A stretch of DNA of 64,000 nucleotides from Chionis minor (taxonomy: Eukaryota > Chordata > Aves > Charadriiformes > Chionididae): NCBI GenBank assembly GCA_013398295.1, contig VZSF01001520.1, positions 502,566 through 566,565 of the forward strand, in the 5' to 3' direction. The translations under genes were made by a program, and so were the position numbers. Below, one piece after another: positions 47,285 through 59,000 of this stretch. The notes beneath the pieces are model-generated. The model was not told where the DNA came from, ran no database searches, and saw only the letters and a program-made list of their open reading frames with translations. Position 1 is the stretch's first letter, and every line of letters begins with the position of its first letter.

Positions 47285-50200
47285 GTGAGTATAACTCCCT
47301 GTATTTGTTCTAGCAAGGCAGATCTGTGTGCTCTTTAAGTGCAGGTGTACTAGACCATCCTGGGGAGGGTTTTGGTTTTTCTAGAGGGGTGAGGGTTTCA
47401 TGTCAGCAGTGGGATTGCTGGATACAGCTCTGAACCCTTAATGCTAAGTCAAACAGTTTGCCTGGCTGTACATGTGTACTGTTCCCAAGGTACTGCAGGG
47501 AGCAAGCAGGGTCTGGGGAGTTAGTATGGTGGGAGATGGTGATGCTGGTGGTCTGTCTGGAGATGACAAACCTTTCCGTATTGCTACCAAAGTATCAGTA
47601 GCAACATCCTTCTGACAGTTGCATTATTGGCAATGTAATCCTGCTATCCCTTTACAGGAAATGACCTCTGAGGAACAGTCACCTTCCTTAAATGGCTAGT
47701 GAAGGGACTCTTAAAATCCCTTGCAGGCAAGAGTGGGAAGATCTGTCCCTATCTAAGGAAATGGGAATGGCTAATTGTTCAAATAAGTAGCTCACTTCTC
47801 TGCTTCTTTCAGGGGAGGGTGTGCTCACTTCTAGCATGGGGCTGGATATTGTAGCCAGCCCAGCTTGCATGCCAGGCCTTTTACTAATAGGGACATCAAT
47901 CTCTAGCTAAGCTTAGTAATAAATTTGGCTGTTCAGATGTGCTAAAGTCTGTTATCTCTCAGTGTCAGAAGTTCCCATTGGGCCAGACTGTGACTCAGTC
48001 CTCTGGGTAGGGTGGAGGAGAGAGGTGAAGGAAGTGGATTAAAATCTGGATTTATGTTGTTAGTGAAATAAATTTGGCAGTATTGATATGAAAAGAGTAG
48101 TTTCCCCTGCATTCCAGAACAGTGTCTGTCCAAAGGCTGGAGCATACTGGGCTCTTCTATTTGTGCTTAGAACACGTTCTCATGCTTGGCCAGCGATGGC
48201 ACGCCCCTGGCAATGGTGACAATGAGGTACAACTAAACTGACACTGGGCACCAGAAAAACTGAGCTGTCAGAATAACCAGGAAAGCCTTGCAAAGGGATA
48301 GGAGCAAAATCGACAAGTGCTTTGAGAAATATGCTTCAACTCAGCAAGATGAAATACAGAGCTCTTGGCAGAACACTTTCTTATCAAAAGAAAGAAACCT
48401 AGCTCATTCTGCCCCAGCAGCTTACAGAATGGCAGCAGCTCCAGTAACCAGCTTTTTCTGAAGTGTCAAAGCCAAAATCTGCAGCTCCTCTCAAAGCCAG
48501 CAAGTCTGTGGAGTTGTTGGCACAGAACTGCACTCAGCAAGGAAACGGCCACCTCCAGTATTGGATTTGGTTGTGATGTGCTCAGCATAGGAGTGAATTG
48601 TGGGCCAGGAATGACGGGACGCTATTTTGGCACAGATAGAAAGAAGGTGTCTGGCTCTAACCACTTCTGAGTGTTCAACAGCAACACTGTCCCGTGATTG
48701 TAGTGCTTGTGAATGGAAGGAGGTCAGATATATGCGTGCTTTCTCTTTTGGTCTCCTGTCAGACTGGGTTATCAGTGCAAACTAGATGAGGACGAAGTTC
48801 TTGTTCTTAATCTCTGTGGGAAGAAGATCCTCTCCTCTTAAGGCCATTAAACTGGAATGTATTTGTTATGTTAATGTCTATAGGCATTGAAGGTCAGGGC
48901 CCTTGTCCTCTGGATGCTGGCTAGACAATGCCTCTGTCCCAGCCACCTCCCTGCGGAGCAGGAGGAATTGGGACAGACTATGAATACAGCGTGTTTCTAC
49001 CCCAAGAATAAGCTACACTGGGAAGTGCCAAAGGAGCGCTGCCAGTAAGAGGCTTCTCTGACAGTACCACAGCCAGAGCCGAGACGTGCAGTCCAGCTGT
49101 AACGACCTGTCCCTGCAGAAGAGGCAGCCATGGACCCTGGAGTAGGTCATGAGCAGGCAAAACCAGCAGAACCTTGGGCTGAGCACAACTGTGTTGTCAC
49201 ATGTATGACAAATGCTGGGGCTTGGGAAGCAACAGCACGGCCCTGACAGATCTGTTTTGCTCTCCACACAGCTATCAGTGTGAAAGAGGCACATAGGGGT
49301 ATGATTCCTCAGGAGTAATTAACGTGTGAAGCACTGGGAGAACTTTTTGAGAGCTGCTAGAAAAAACATTCCACTGCAGCTTCACCTGGAGCAGGTAATA
49401 GCTTGTGATCCATAACAGGGAAGGAGCTGGGGGAAAATAGGGCATTAGTTCAGCTCTGGCTGCTAACTGAGGAGGAGACAGACCAAGTGTGCATTTCCTG
49501 ACTTTGTTACCAAGTCTCTCCTCAGCTAACTCTCCTTCTCACAGGCTTTTTGCCAAAAATTAGGTAAAAATTAGCTTTCTCCACTCTACACTGGAAGTGT
49601 TTTCTACATGGAGCAGTACACCTGTTTACTTTTTTCCAAGTAGAATTAGGAGTAGCTTGATGAGAGGTTACTGACAACACTGTTCTCTTTGAGCTTTTCA
49701 ATGTTAGCTGTTATCTTTGAACCTGGAAGGAAGGGACTTGTATCCACCTTATTGATGGAATGAGTTCTGGTTTAAAAAAAGAAAAAAACACAAAACAAAC
49801 AAAAAACTTCAGTAACATGCATGTGCTCAGAAACTAAGCTCTTTCTGCTTTCAGCTGTTTAAAAGCAGCTGTATGAACAGACAGATTAATTTGGCTTGTA
49901 GTAGTGGAAGCTAGAGCTGTTGGCATCTATCAGGGTTCTTGAAAACTGCAGCTTCTCAGCCAAATTCTTCCACTCCTACGGATGTTTTTAGGTGTCTGTG
50001 TCCAGCCCAAGATATCTGTAAAGGAAGCTTTTTAATGGTGCATGCTGAACACTGAGGCTATTAGAAGGATGTCCAGTTATGTGCTTAGTTTGGGATGTCT
50101 TTGTGTTAGCCCTGTCTTGGGAGAGGAGAAACCCCTAGGGTTGAGCAGTGTGCTGTGTCAAGGTGAGCACTGACAGGCTTGACAACAGAAGCTGAGAAAC

Positions 50201-51077
50201 TAATCTGTATCTTCCTTCTGTGCAGCTGTGATGTGTTAACTCTGGCTTTGACCTTAGTCCCCTGTATGTTGTGAATGTCTCCAGCATTAAAGGGCCCCAC
50301 ATGCGATTCCTGAGAAACTAGTATTAACTTGTTCAGTGTTTATACATACAGGATGTGAAAAAGATGGCTAAAGGCTTCTATCTTTCCCAGGTTTATGACA
50401 CGGGAGGGAATCCTCTAATGGAAAATGTCACAGTACAAGTAGTGACATGAAGCTTTGATGGATGGCTTTTTTTTTTTCATGGGAAGTATGTAGTACAAAT
50501 GAAGGGATTGACAGCTGTTATCCTAGTATGTAAGAGACAAACCATGGTACTTTCTGGGTACCTCTGCCACATGATGCTATCAAAGTGCTGCAGTCTTTTA
50601 CTTCAGTGAGTCTCTTATAAAGGTTTTCAGATACTGCAAGAAGAGGCACAGGCTAGAACATGTGTTCTGACTTGAATTAATGGTATTGCAGGGGGGAATT
50701 TTCCTTAGGGGAGTCTAGTATTATTTTGTTCACACACGTATGGCTTAAATAACCTCTACAGAAACATCATGCTCTGCCTGTGTATTTGAGCTGAAGCTGC
50801 TGATAGGTGAATGCTGAATGGCTTGAGTCCTCCAAAGGTGCCAGGCATTTGCTTTTCCTGCTCAAACTTTTTCTGGGCGATTTTTAGAACTGGCAAAATG
50901 ACTGTAACTTGTGAGTTGGGATGTTAATGTCTTGCGTCTTTTTTCCCAGCTGAACCACTGCCTTTGATGGACTTGTGTCGGCGAGCTGTGAGGCTTGCTC
51001 TGGGCAAGGAAAGACTGAATGAGATCCCTACACTGCCTCTGCCAGCCTCCCTCAAGAGTTACCTGCTCTACCAATGA
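46591..51077 (+). CDS. SPSB1: SPRY domain- and SOCS box-containing protein 1, complete; join(46591..47284,50950..51077)
   Basis: Substrate adaptor of the Elongin B/C-Cullin 5-Rbx2 ubiquitin ligase. The SPRY domain binds (D/E)(I/L)NNN motifs, for example in inducible NO synthase and PAR4, and the SOCS box recruits the ligase. Two exons give 273 aa, the same length as human SPSB1 and nearly identical to it. SPRY/B30.2 covers ~33-231, with [16 protein letters not shown] at 42-57, [10 protein letters not shown] at 76-85, [15 protein letters not shown] at 140-154 and [14 protein letters not shown] at 216-229. The SOCS box covers 232-273: [13 protein letters not shown] supplies the BC-box and [14 protein letters not shown] the Cul5-box end. 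The start ATG has a strong context, with A at -3 and G at +4, and an in-frame stop upstream. No disruption was seen. Confidence 0.99.
47285..50949 (+). other. SPSB1: SPSB1 intron between SPRY and SOCS-box exons (3.7 kb)
   Basis: Phase-1 GT-AG intron, acceptor TTTTTTCCCAG ending 50949. It holds an A-rich simple stretch near 49773-49806 and no recognisable exon or transposon. Confidence 0.93.
50950..51077 (+). CDS. SPSB1: SPSB1 terminal coding exon (SOCS box)
   Basis: Encodes the last 42 residues, from [12 protein letters not shown] to SYLLYQ, then TGA at 51075-51077. The first two bases complete a Pro codon. The exon corresponds almost exactly to the SOCS box. Confidence 0.98.
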
Positions 51078-52695
51078 CCTTCATGTTCAAGGATAGAGAG
51101 TTGGAACCAAGGCAAAATACTGAAGCTGACCCACTGAGCAATGGGTTCTCCACCCTGGTGTCATCGCTACTGTTGGAACTCCTTGGCCAAAGTATTCCTG
51201 TCACTGCTTAAGTCTCCATGTGCCCTTATTGGCAAGCTCTTGAGTAATCCTTGTTTCACAACTGAGTGGGTTTTTTGTTCTTTGGAAGTCACTTCCCCAG
51301 CACACTCACAAAAGGAACATTTACAGAAGCTTTGTGCTTCCCTGCTTCTCCTGAGAAGAGGCTGTACTGCATCTTCTGGGTTGTAGAGCCTAGGAGTGAA
51401 TGATTTTTCTGTACCAGCTAAAGGAAGAAAATAATTTGGGGGAAGGGAAGGCATTAGGAGTGGAAATCTTAAGACCAGGTCCTAAGAATGGAAAGGCATG
51501 GTGTGGCTGGCAGATTTGGGAAGAGTCTGGAATACCAAGAATTAATTGCTGAGTTTTTAAAAACCAAAAATACAACCCCAAGCCCTGAAACACCAACCCC
51601 CCAAACCCTTTCACCAGGACACTTTTTAATTTGGAGAAGGTGGGCATGTCACTGATGTCTGTATCCCTGCCAGGACTTATCACCATGTTCTAATGTTGTT
51701 TGATAGACAATGAATCCTGCTTCCTTGTTTATCACCATTGCTTTCTCAGTCCTCCTGCTCCATTCACTGCCTCTTAGTGGGTTTGACTCAGTTGATTGAG
51801 CAGTCATACTGTGTCTTCCTCTGCCCTCTTCTTCCTGACTTAAACCTGCAGGTTTTAGTCTGGGATCAGGTGTTCCTTGCTGATGTGAGGACAGGGAAGG
51901 GACAAACTTCTCCTGCAGTAGGGTGAGATGGGCTGTATGAGCTGAGATTTGTTACGTGGCTATAGGTCCCACCATATTAGGTCTGCTTTCTATATAGCCC
52001 GATCCATGTTAAGGATTGAGAGACATACTAATAGGTTTCTCTAATGGCTCTATCGGGGAATTCTCATCTTAGTTAAGCTGCTTAAAGTCATCCAAACCAG
52101 GCTTTGTTCTGTCATAGAACATCGGCATATTTCCACTTAACTGTGCAGCAGGAATAGTTCTCTGTTTCTTGCTTGGGGGTGGGAAGTCATCCCAGAGAAG
52201 ATGGTAGCAGCGTGGCTGCAGAAGTACCATCAGCAGATGAGAGATCCAGAAGGTGACTGCTGCAGAATGTAATTTGTGAGACTTTAACAGAGGCCAGTGG
52301 GGTGATCTTCAGGCACAGCAAGAAGCGGAACCTCTTCAGAGCTGGGGCTGGGGGGCAGGAGAGAACTGCAATAAACAGGACAAGCAATTCAGGCAAAATC
52401 AGCACATCCCAAATAGATTCTCACCTCAGTAGCCAAGTAAAGAGGATGACACTCCTTTACTAGCAGGAGCTGCTCTCCTGACCTCTCCACAGGTTACTAT
52501 GCTGCCTTTCTGGGGTTATTTTGCACATTTCTTTGTCTTGAAAAATGTTTGTGTGGTTGGTTTTTTGCTCTTGAGTTATCCCTTCAGTTCTGTGTAGGTA
52601 CAAATGAGTTAAGTTGTTGAAAATGTTAATATATATATTTGTGGTGTATGTATAAGAACATGTTTTAAACAGCTGCTGTAGGGTACCTTTTTAAA

Positions 52696-52701
52696 AATAA
52701 A
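52696..52701 (+). terminator. SPSB1: Proximal SPSB1 poly(A) signal AATAAA
   Basis: Canonical hexamer, followed about 35-65 bases later by GT-rich sequence (TTGGTGCC, GGGTGGGGTGTGATGTG). Use here would shorten the 3'UTR by ~350 nt. Confidence 0.55.
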
Positions 52702-53048
52702 CTACTTGCATAGTATATTTTTTAAAGCACAGAATTGGTGCCAAGACTGGGTGGGGTGTGATGTGCCCCTTTTTTAATATTATATGGTTTTTTTAATGTA
52801 GGGGTTTGTACTAGTTTCTGTTACAGGGTGGGACACAAGAAAATTCAGTGTGTATGGAGCCCTACTTGGTTGCCTTCAACTTGAACCAGCGTCTTCCAGA
52901 ACTCCAGGGAAGCAGCTGTGTTCTCCCTACTTCTAATGCTCTTTGTGCTCCCTTGTTTCCATCTCTTCTCACTTCACCAGTACATTGCTTTGTACAGTTT
53001 TAAATTCTGACTTTCTATTTTATGACTGTAGATCATACTCAGTAACCT

Positions 53049-53064
53049 AATAAACTTTATTAAA
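53049..53064 (+). terminator. SPSB1: Distal SPSB1 poly(A) signals AATAAA and ATTAAA
   Basis: AATAAA at 53049 and ATTAAA at 53059 lie ten bases apart and are followed by GATGCTGGCTTTTTATTTG, a U/GU-rich downstream element. This is the best candidate for the main 3' end. Confidence 0.75.
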
Positions 53065-53075
53065 TATTACCTGAT

Positions 53076-56000
53076 GCTGGCTTTTTATTTGTATGAAATG
53101 GTCAGAGTTCTCTATATCTGGTTTCTACAGGAATGGTGTGCTTATTCCCAAGAAGCTGTCCCAGATAGGTAAAGCAAGGCTGATGTGGCCTTGTTTCTGC
53201 TTGGAAGAATAACGATTTAAAGCTGGCATCGAAAAGGTGTGTACAGGTAGAGGGCAAGCTGCACTTATTGGTATGGGGTGTGGTAGGTCGAGATTTTGTA
53301 CAGCTGCCCCTAGTGCCTAAAAAAGGCTACTCCAGATGGAGTTTAATAAAACTTGTGATGAGAGAGCAGCCTTAGTTTCCTAACTTAACTTGGTTTACAA
53401 CTGACTTGCTATGCCATACTACTTTTTCTTCAAACAGATTCAATAGATAGAGCTCTGGTTATCTTGTCAAACTTCATACACTGTGCCGTTTTTCTCCTAG
53501 ATTACAGCAAACAACTCTTCTTTTTTCTTCTAGAAAAGCTCATATGAAAACTAACCTGTTGCCGACTTTATGGTGAGACCTGACTGCCCTTTTTCTTAGG
53601 GAGATGGTGGAGAGAAGAAAGCAGAATAAAATAGTGAGGGCTAAGAGGATCCTTAGTGGGTAGAACAGCACAGGTAATTACTGAAGGTGCTGTGGGAGGA
53701 GTGGGAGAGTCATTCCTGTATCATATGTGCTTGAAAAATGGCTGATTTAATTTCAGTGTGTTCTGAGTAACTTCTTCAGGTCAGGAACTTCATTTAGCTC
53801 AAGTCACTTGGTATTAGTTTTCAGTCACTCCCTACCCACTGCAGTAAGTTGCTGTGTTTTCATATATTTTGAGATCTGTTTGCACAAGAGGCTTCATTCC
53901 TGGGCTGTGAGGAGATATGGATTATATTGTTTGTGGAGTACAAACTGTTTACTTGCAGGTTGTGCCTTCAGTTTCCTGCATTGTTCCAACCTGTGCAATG
54001 CAGAGATGTTCTCAGATTGTAGCGGCGGTTAGGTTATGCCTCTCCAAACTGACTGGAAGTGAGATGACTTGGTATTTTTGTCAATTACGACATTACTTTA
54101 ATTCCCCCTCCTGTCCACACTTTTTCTGTCTTCCCTGCAGCTACTAACTTGTATGTGGAAACAAAATGATTTAATCTGTTCACACAAACACTACAACATG
54201 TGAGGCTCAACTAAAGCACAGAGGTACGCTTACAAACTGCCTTATAAGGGAACTGGGTGAGGAGGGCTTTAAAAAAAAAAAAAGGCAAGTTATTTCTTTT
54301 TCTGTCTCCAGTCAAGCCAAGATTTTTGTTTGAATTTTCAATATCTTAATCTTTTTTTGGTTTTCCCACATGTAGAAGACAACTGTTTGTAGATCCTAAG
54401 ACTAAGTATTCAGCATATTCAATAATCATTGCTTTTTGATTTTGCTGCACGTAGTGGAGGGCTTCAGTGAAACTGCTTTTCTGCCTGTATGCGAACAAGG
54501 CCAGCTCCCCCTTACCTTTCAGTGGGAGGCTCCCTCTGCTTCGCTGGAAGTGTGGCTGGAGAGGTTCTGGGAGAACAGCAGTCTGGGGAGGGTGCATGAG
54601 GTGGGGCGGGTGCAGAAGACTGAGAAATTAGTTCATGCTCAGCTCCAGACACCCAAACAGGCTTGTGTTCCAGCTGCATGGAATATTTGAAACAAATGAC
54701 CTGCTCCGGGCTGGGAGTCTGCAGTGTTTATGTATAGTGCCGTGGCAACAGTGGAGGAAGTCATGAGATGGGGATTGGACCTGGTGGAATCAACAAATGA
54801 TATCACAGATTAGCGAGTCCTAATGAATCAGTGGTGCTCTGCTTCCCCTGCTATTCCCTGTGTTCAAGCACTGGTATGTGGCAGACAAACCTACTCCTTT
54901 TTGAGTGGCATTAAAAACTGCAAGTCCTACTGGCATCACGGCCTCCTTAAAAACCAATCCTGTTACCCTGGCCAGCATCTCATCTTCCTGCTGTTGCTGA
55001 CTGATCATGTTTATGCACATAGAACTGGTCCTACATTTTATAGGAGGCTTCTGGCCTTGATAGTCTGCCTGCTTTTGCCTCGTTGGTGATGCAGAAATGC
55101 TGTGGCAATTCTGCAGAGAATCTGGGCGTCCTGATGCTCTAGACAAGCGGTGGAGTAGCTTTGGTTTCTTCCTGGAAGTTGAGGCTTTGGTAAAAGTAAT
55201 TTGAGTCTAGAAAAGCCTGCAAGAGGGGGAAGTGTTCAGTAGAGGGGTTTAGTTGCTGATGAAGAAGTGCGTGTATCACTTTAGCAGTCTTGGCACAATT
55301 CCTCGCAAAAGGAATGTGTGTCTTGGGTGCGGGTTACTCTCCTGCGCAGCATATGACAGACAAAGCTATGACAATGGCAAGACAGAGGAACAAGGCGGGG
55401 GGTAAGGGGACAGTTGCCAATTCTCTTTATCTGCAGAACTAAGAATTTATTTCTGAGCTCAAACAACCCCCCTTGTTGGAGCTGAGACATCAGTCTGTAC
55501 CTGTCAAGTCCTTAGCCAGTACCAGCACAAGGCAATTTTCCCTCTCCCTGTGCCTCAGATGTGTAAACTTAAAAGGATACGCATCCTACTTTTAAGAACT
55601 TATTTTGGCAGTCGCACCACCTCTCCTGCATAAGGTAAGACAATTATGAAAAACATTTCCTAGTATGCTCCCCCTCTTCTCTCCGGTATGCTTCCTATGC
55701 AGAGCTAAATGACCTTATGCCAAAGACTAAGTTGTGTTTGACGGGAAAAGAAACTACATAACTTATTTAGTAAAATTTATTAAAATTAAGATCCTAACCC
55801 TAAAGCACAACCTTTCTTGGCATACAAAACTGTGCTGAAGGGAACAAAACTCATTCCATGCTTGCACAAAACACATCGGAGCACTGATCCTGTCCTTGCA
55901 CATGTTTTGATTTGAAACTATTGCAGGCTTCTCTGCCCTTCAGACAAAACTATTTGAAGCAGCTGCCAGATGTTTTGTCTGACTCGTGTTTTACAGTTTG

Positions 56001-59000
56001 CTTACTGCTTAGCAATGCTCTTCCCACCGGCTGTTCACGTTGCCCTTGTGCATTCTGTTCCTGTGGCACCTCTGCTGGGGTCCCACCCCGTCCCCCCAGT
56101 CACTTGCGCACATAGCATGGGGGAGATACAAGGCTGAGTATTTTACTCACAGGCTCGGTATCGCATGTCTGCCACCCAGGCTGCTGGCCTCAGCTGGGAC
56201 CTTTGCTGGGACTAGCGCAGACCAGCCACATTCCTCTGCTCGCATGTTGCCACAGCATATAAAAGTGAAGGTGATTTACGGTCTCTTACAAGAGCACTTA
56301 TGGCCTGAATTTAGGCATTGCTAAACAACCTTACACTGAACACCCCCAGTTCATGGCTTGGGCAGCCGTTTTGACTAGCTGTAGCGTAGCCAAGTTGTAA
56401 ATCTTCCCACCCCCCATGAGTAAGATGGACAATAAATTCTCAAATACAATGAAGCCAGACAAAGACCTTTATGTTTTTTTCGGAGCTGTGACAAATTCAA
56501 CTCAATCAAAAAATACACCTGCTGACAGGGATACCTAAAGACTTCCTTTGTGTTGCCCAGCTCCAGCAGCATCCCAGCCTGTTAGGATATTTGTGTAAAA
56601 TTTCCCAGCTGGGAGCAGTTGGGTATGGCCGACAGGTTTAGAAGCACACATCTTGGGCTTTCTGTGCTTCTGCACCACGCGCGCTCCTGCAGAACCACAT
56701 CTGTACAAACAGAGCATCTTAAGGCAGAGCCCTTGTTAAATGGGTTTAACCTGCAGTTTTTCCACTTTGTTCAGACTTACATCTTCTAAAAAGAGCTTGG
56801 GTTTGCTTTTCTTAGGCACTTAGCCTTTCCTTTTCTTCTAACATCATGTATGACTGTAGTCAACGGATTATGGTCCAGGGGAGCTTTGCTGCACGATGGT
56901 ATTGTGGGGGGGACAGGCCAAGAAAGAGATGCTACTTCTGGATAACCTTCTAGATAGCACTTTGTTTGTCCTGAGGAGTTCCATGCTGCCTATTCCTACC
57001 TGTGTCTGTCATTGTTCTCTCTTCATAACCTCTTGTTAAGCCATTAACTATTATTTAGGAGGGCCTAGCCCAATTTTAGTCTGCATAAGCAAACATGCTG
57101 TCCAACATATTATTATAAAGGGTACGTGGGCAGGCAAGAAACACCTGCCTAAACTGGCATCTGGCCAGGACACAGGTGTTGATTTATTTTTTTTTTTCTT
57201 TCCCTTTTATGAAAAAATACTGAGGGTTTCCTACAACTGGGGCTCTGAACTCTTTGTTCTCTAACTTTTCCGAAAGCAGGTACCTTTGGGAACACAGAAC
57301 TTTTCTTGCAGGCTGCGCAAGCAGTATGTTGATCTGCAAGGTAAAGTGTTACCTACTGAATCATAACTTAATTTCCTGCAACACGCGGGATGTTTCCTTT
57401 GGAAGAGGACCACCTAATACTGATGGGGTCTGTTCCTTCTTAATTTGAAGTCCAACAGAGACTTGAGGAGTTACAGCTGTTACTCCTAAATATGATCTGT
57501 ATTTTTCAAACTGTCTAGACACCTGGGTGGGTTGCACACATTACCGCAAAGCTAGTTAATCATGTCAAACTTTTTCTTTCTATGAAGGCCTGGGTTTGGT
57601 TTGGTTTGTTTAATGAGCTATATGGAAACCCAGGGGAAGACAGTGAATCAAGCAGACAAGCGGGGAAATTTGATCACTAAGGCTGACAACTTTGACAATT
57701 TTCATTCTGACCTGGTATAGACAGTGCACAAATGTCAAGATTTCCAAAGTTATTGGCTGTGGTGTTTGATAACAACACTGATGCAGGAAACCCTTAAAAC
57801 AGTAAGCTGGACTGATGTTTCACAAATGGTCTCTGTGAAATGCTGTTAAATGAAAACTGACAACCTGCTGCACAATAGGAAATTACAGCAATGAAAATTA
57901 GATTTACAAAAATGCTAGAAATCAAGTTTTCAATTGATTTTTGTAAAGGAAAACCTGGAAGAATAAGCACTCAGAGTCCTTATGATGCATCCTGCTTGGA
58001 TAAATACAGATGTTTCCAATTAATGTTCTCACAGATGCCAGCTATCTATTCCAAAGTGAAGCGCTGTGTGATAAGATCCTTATTATTAGAAAAGAAGGTG
58101 ATTCTTCATAAGCAAACTGACATTTTTACTTGCATTTTAAAAAGTCAGGAAAATGCAAATAAACCTGGAGTTTAAAAGGGTGACAGACATTTCTGGACAG
58201 GAAAGCACGCTGAGAAGCTGCGTCCTGGAGCTCACTCTTGAGGCCGGCTTGCAGATCCACTGGCGAGTGATGCCTTGGAGGATGCCTGACATACAGAGTA
58301 AGACAGTTGTGCCACACATGCTTTAGGTCTGCATTTTCTTGTCTTTGTGTTTGCTAACTATGTTTCAAACTTCATAATCAAGACTAACCATAACCTTCAC
58401 TAGAATAAACTTATTTTCCTTTTTAAAGTTTCCTGGCACTAGCACTTATCTCAAGAACATTTCAGTAAGTCTGAGGGGTGTATGTTTCTCTACAAACAGC
58501 AAATGCAAATAAAATAATATTATGGTCATACAGGTAGGATATGTGCAACCTAAACAAGCGCGAGAATCCCATGACAAGCTCTGATGCATTTCCCAGAAAG
58601 TTTAACTTGGAGTCTAGAAGAATCAGGCACCAGCATTAAATACTGTCTACCCAGATGGGTGTTAAAACAGCGTTTTCAGGAAGGGATAAACACTGAAAGA
58701 TTAGATCCAACGTCAGAAGAAGACAAGGTGAAAAAAGATCGTTGGTCAAGAAAAGCCTTTGACACGCTAATCTCTTACCAGATGTATTTGGCAAAGGTTC
58801 AGAATCATTCTTTGGAAAACAGAGGAGGAAAAGTTTTAGCCTGGGGGACTTGTTCAGTGTTCTGATGGTGGACCCAGCTGTTTGATAAAGGTTGGTAGGT
58901 ACGAGCTGGCAACCGAGGCTGAACCTGCAGCCCTGCCGCATCTCTGAAGTGGCAGGCCGAGTACCTGATCAAGGGGGTGGTTTTCTTTGGTTGTTTTCCC

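Larger units (their letters stand above)
51078..53075 (+). other. SPSB1: SPSB1 3' untranslated region
   Basis: About 2 kb from the stop codon to the distal poly(A) signal, similar to the human 3'UTR length. It is AT-rich towards the end (52.6-52.8 kb) and contains two candidate poly(A) sites. No coding frame is supported inside it. Confidence 0.75.
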
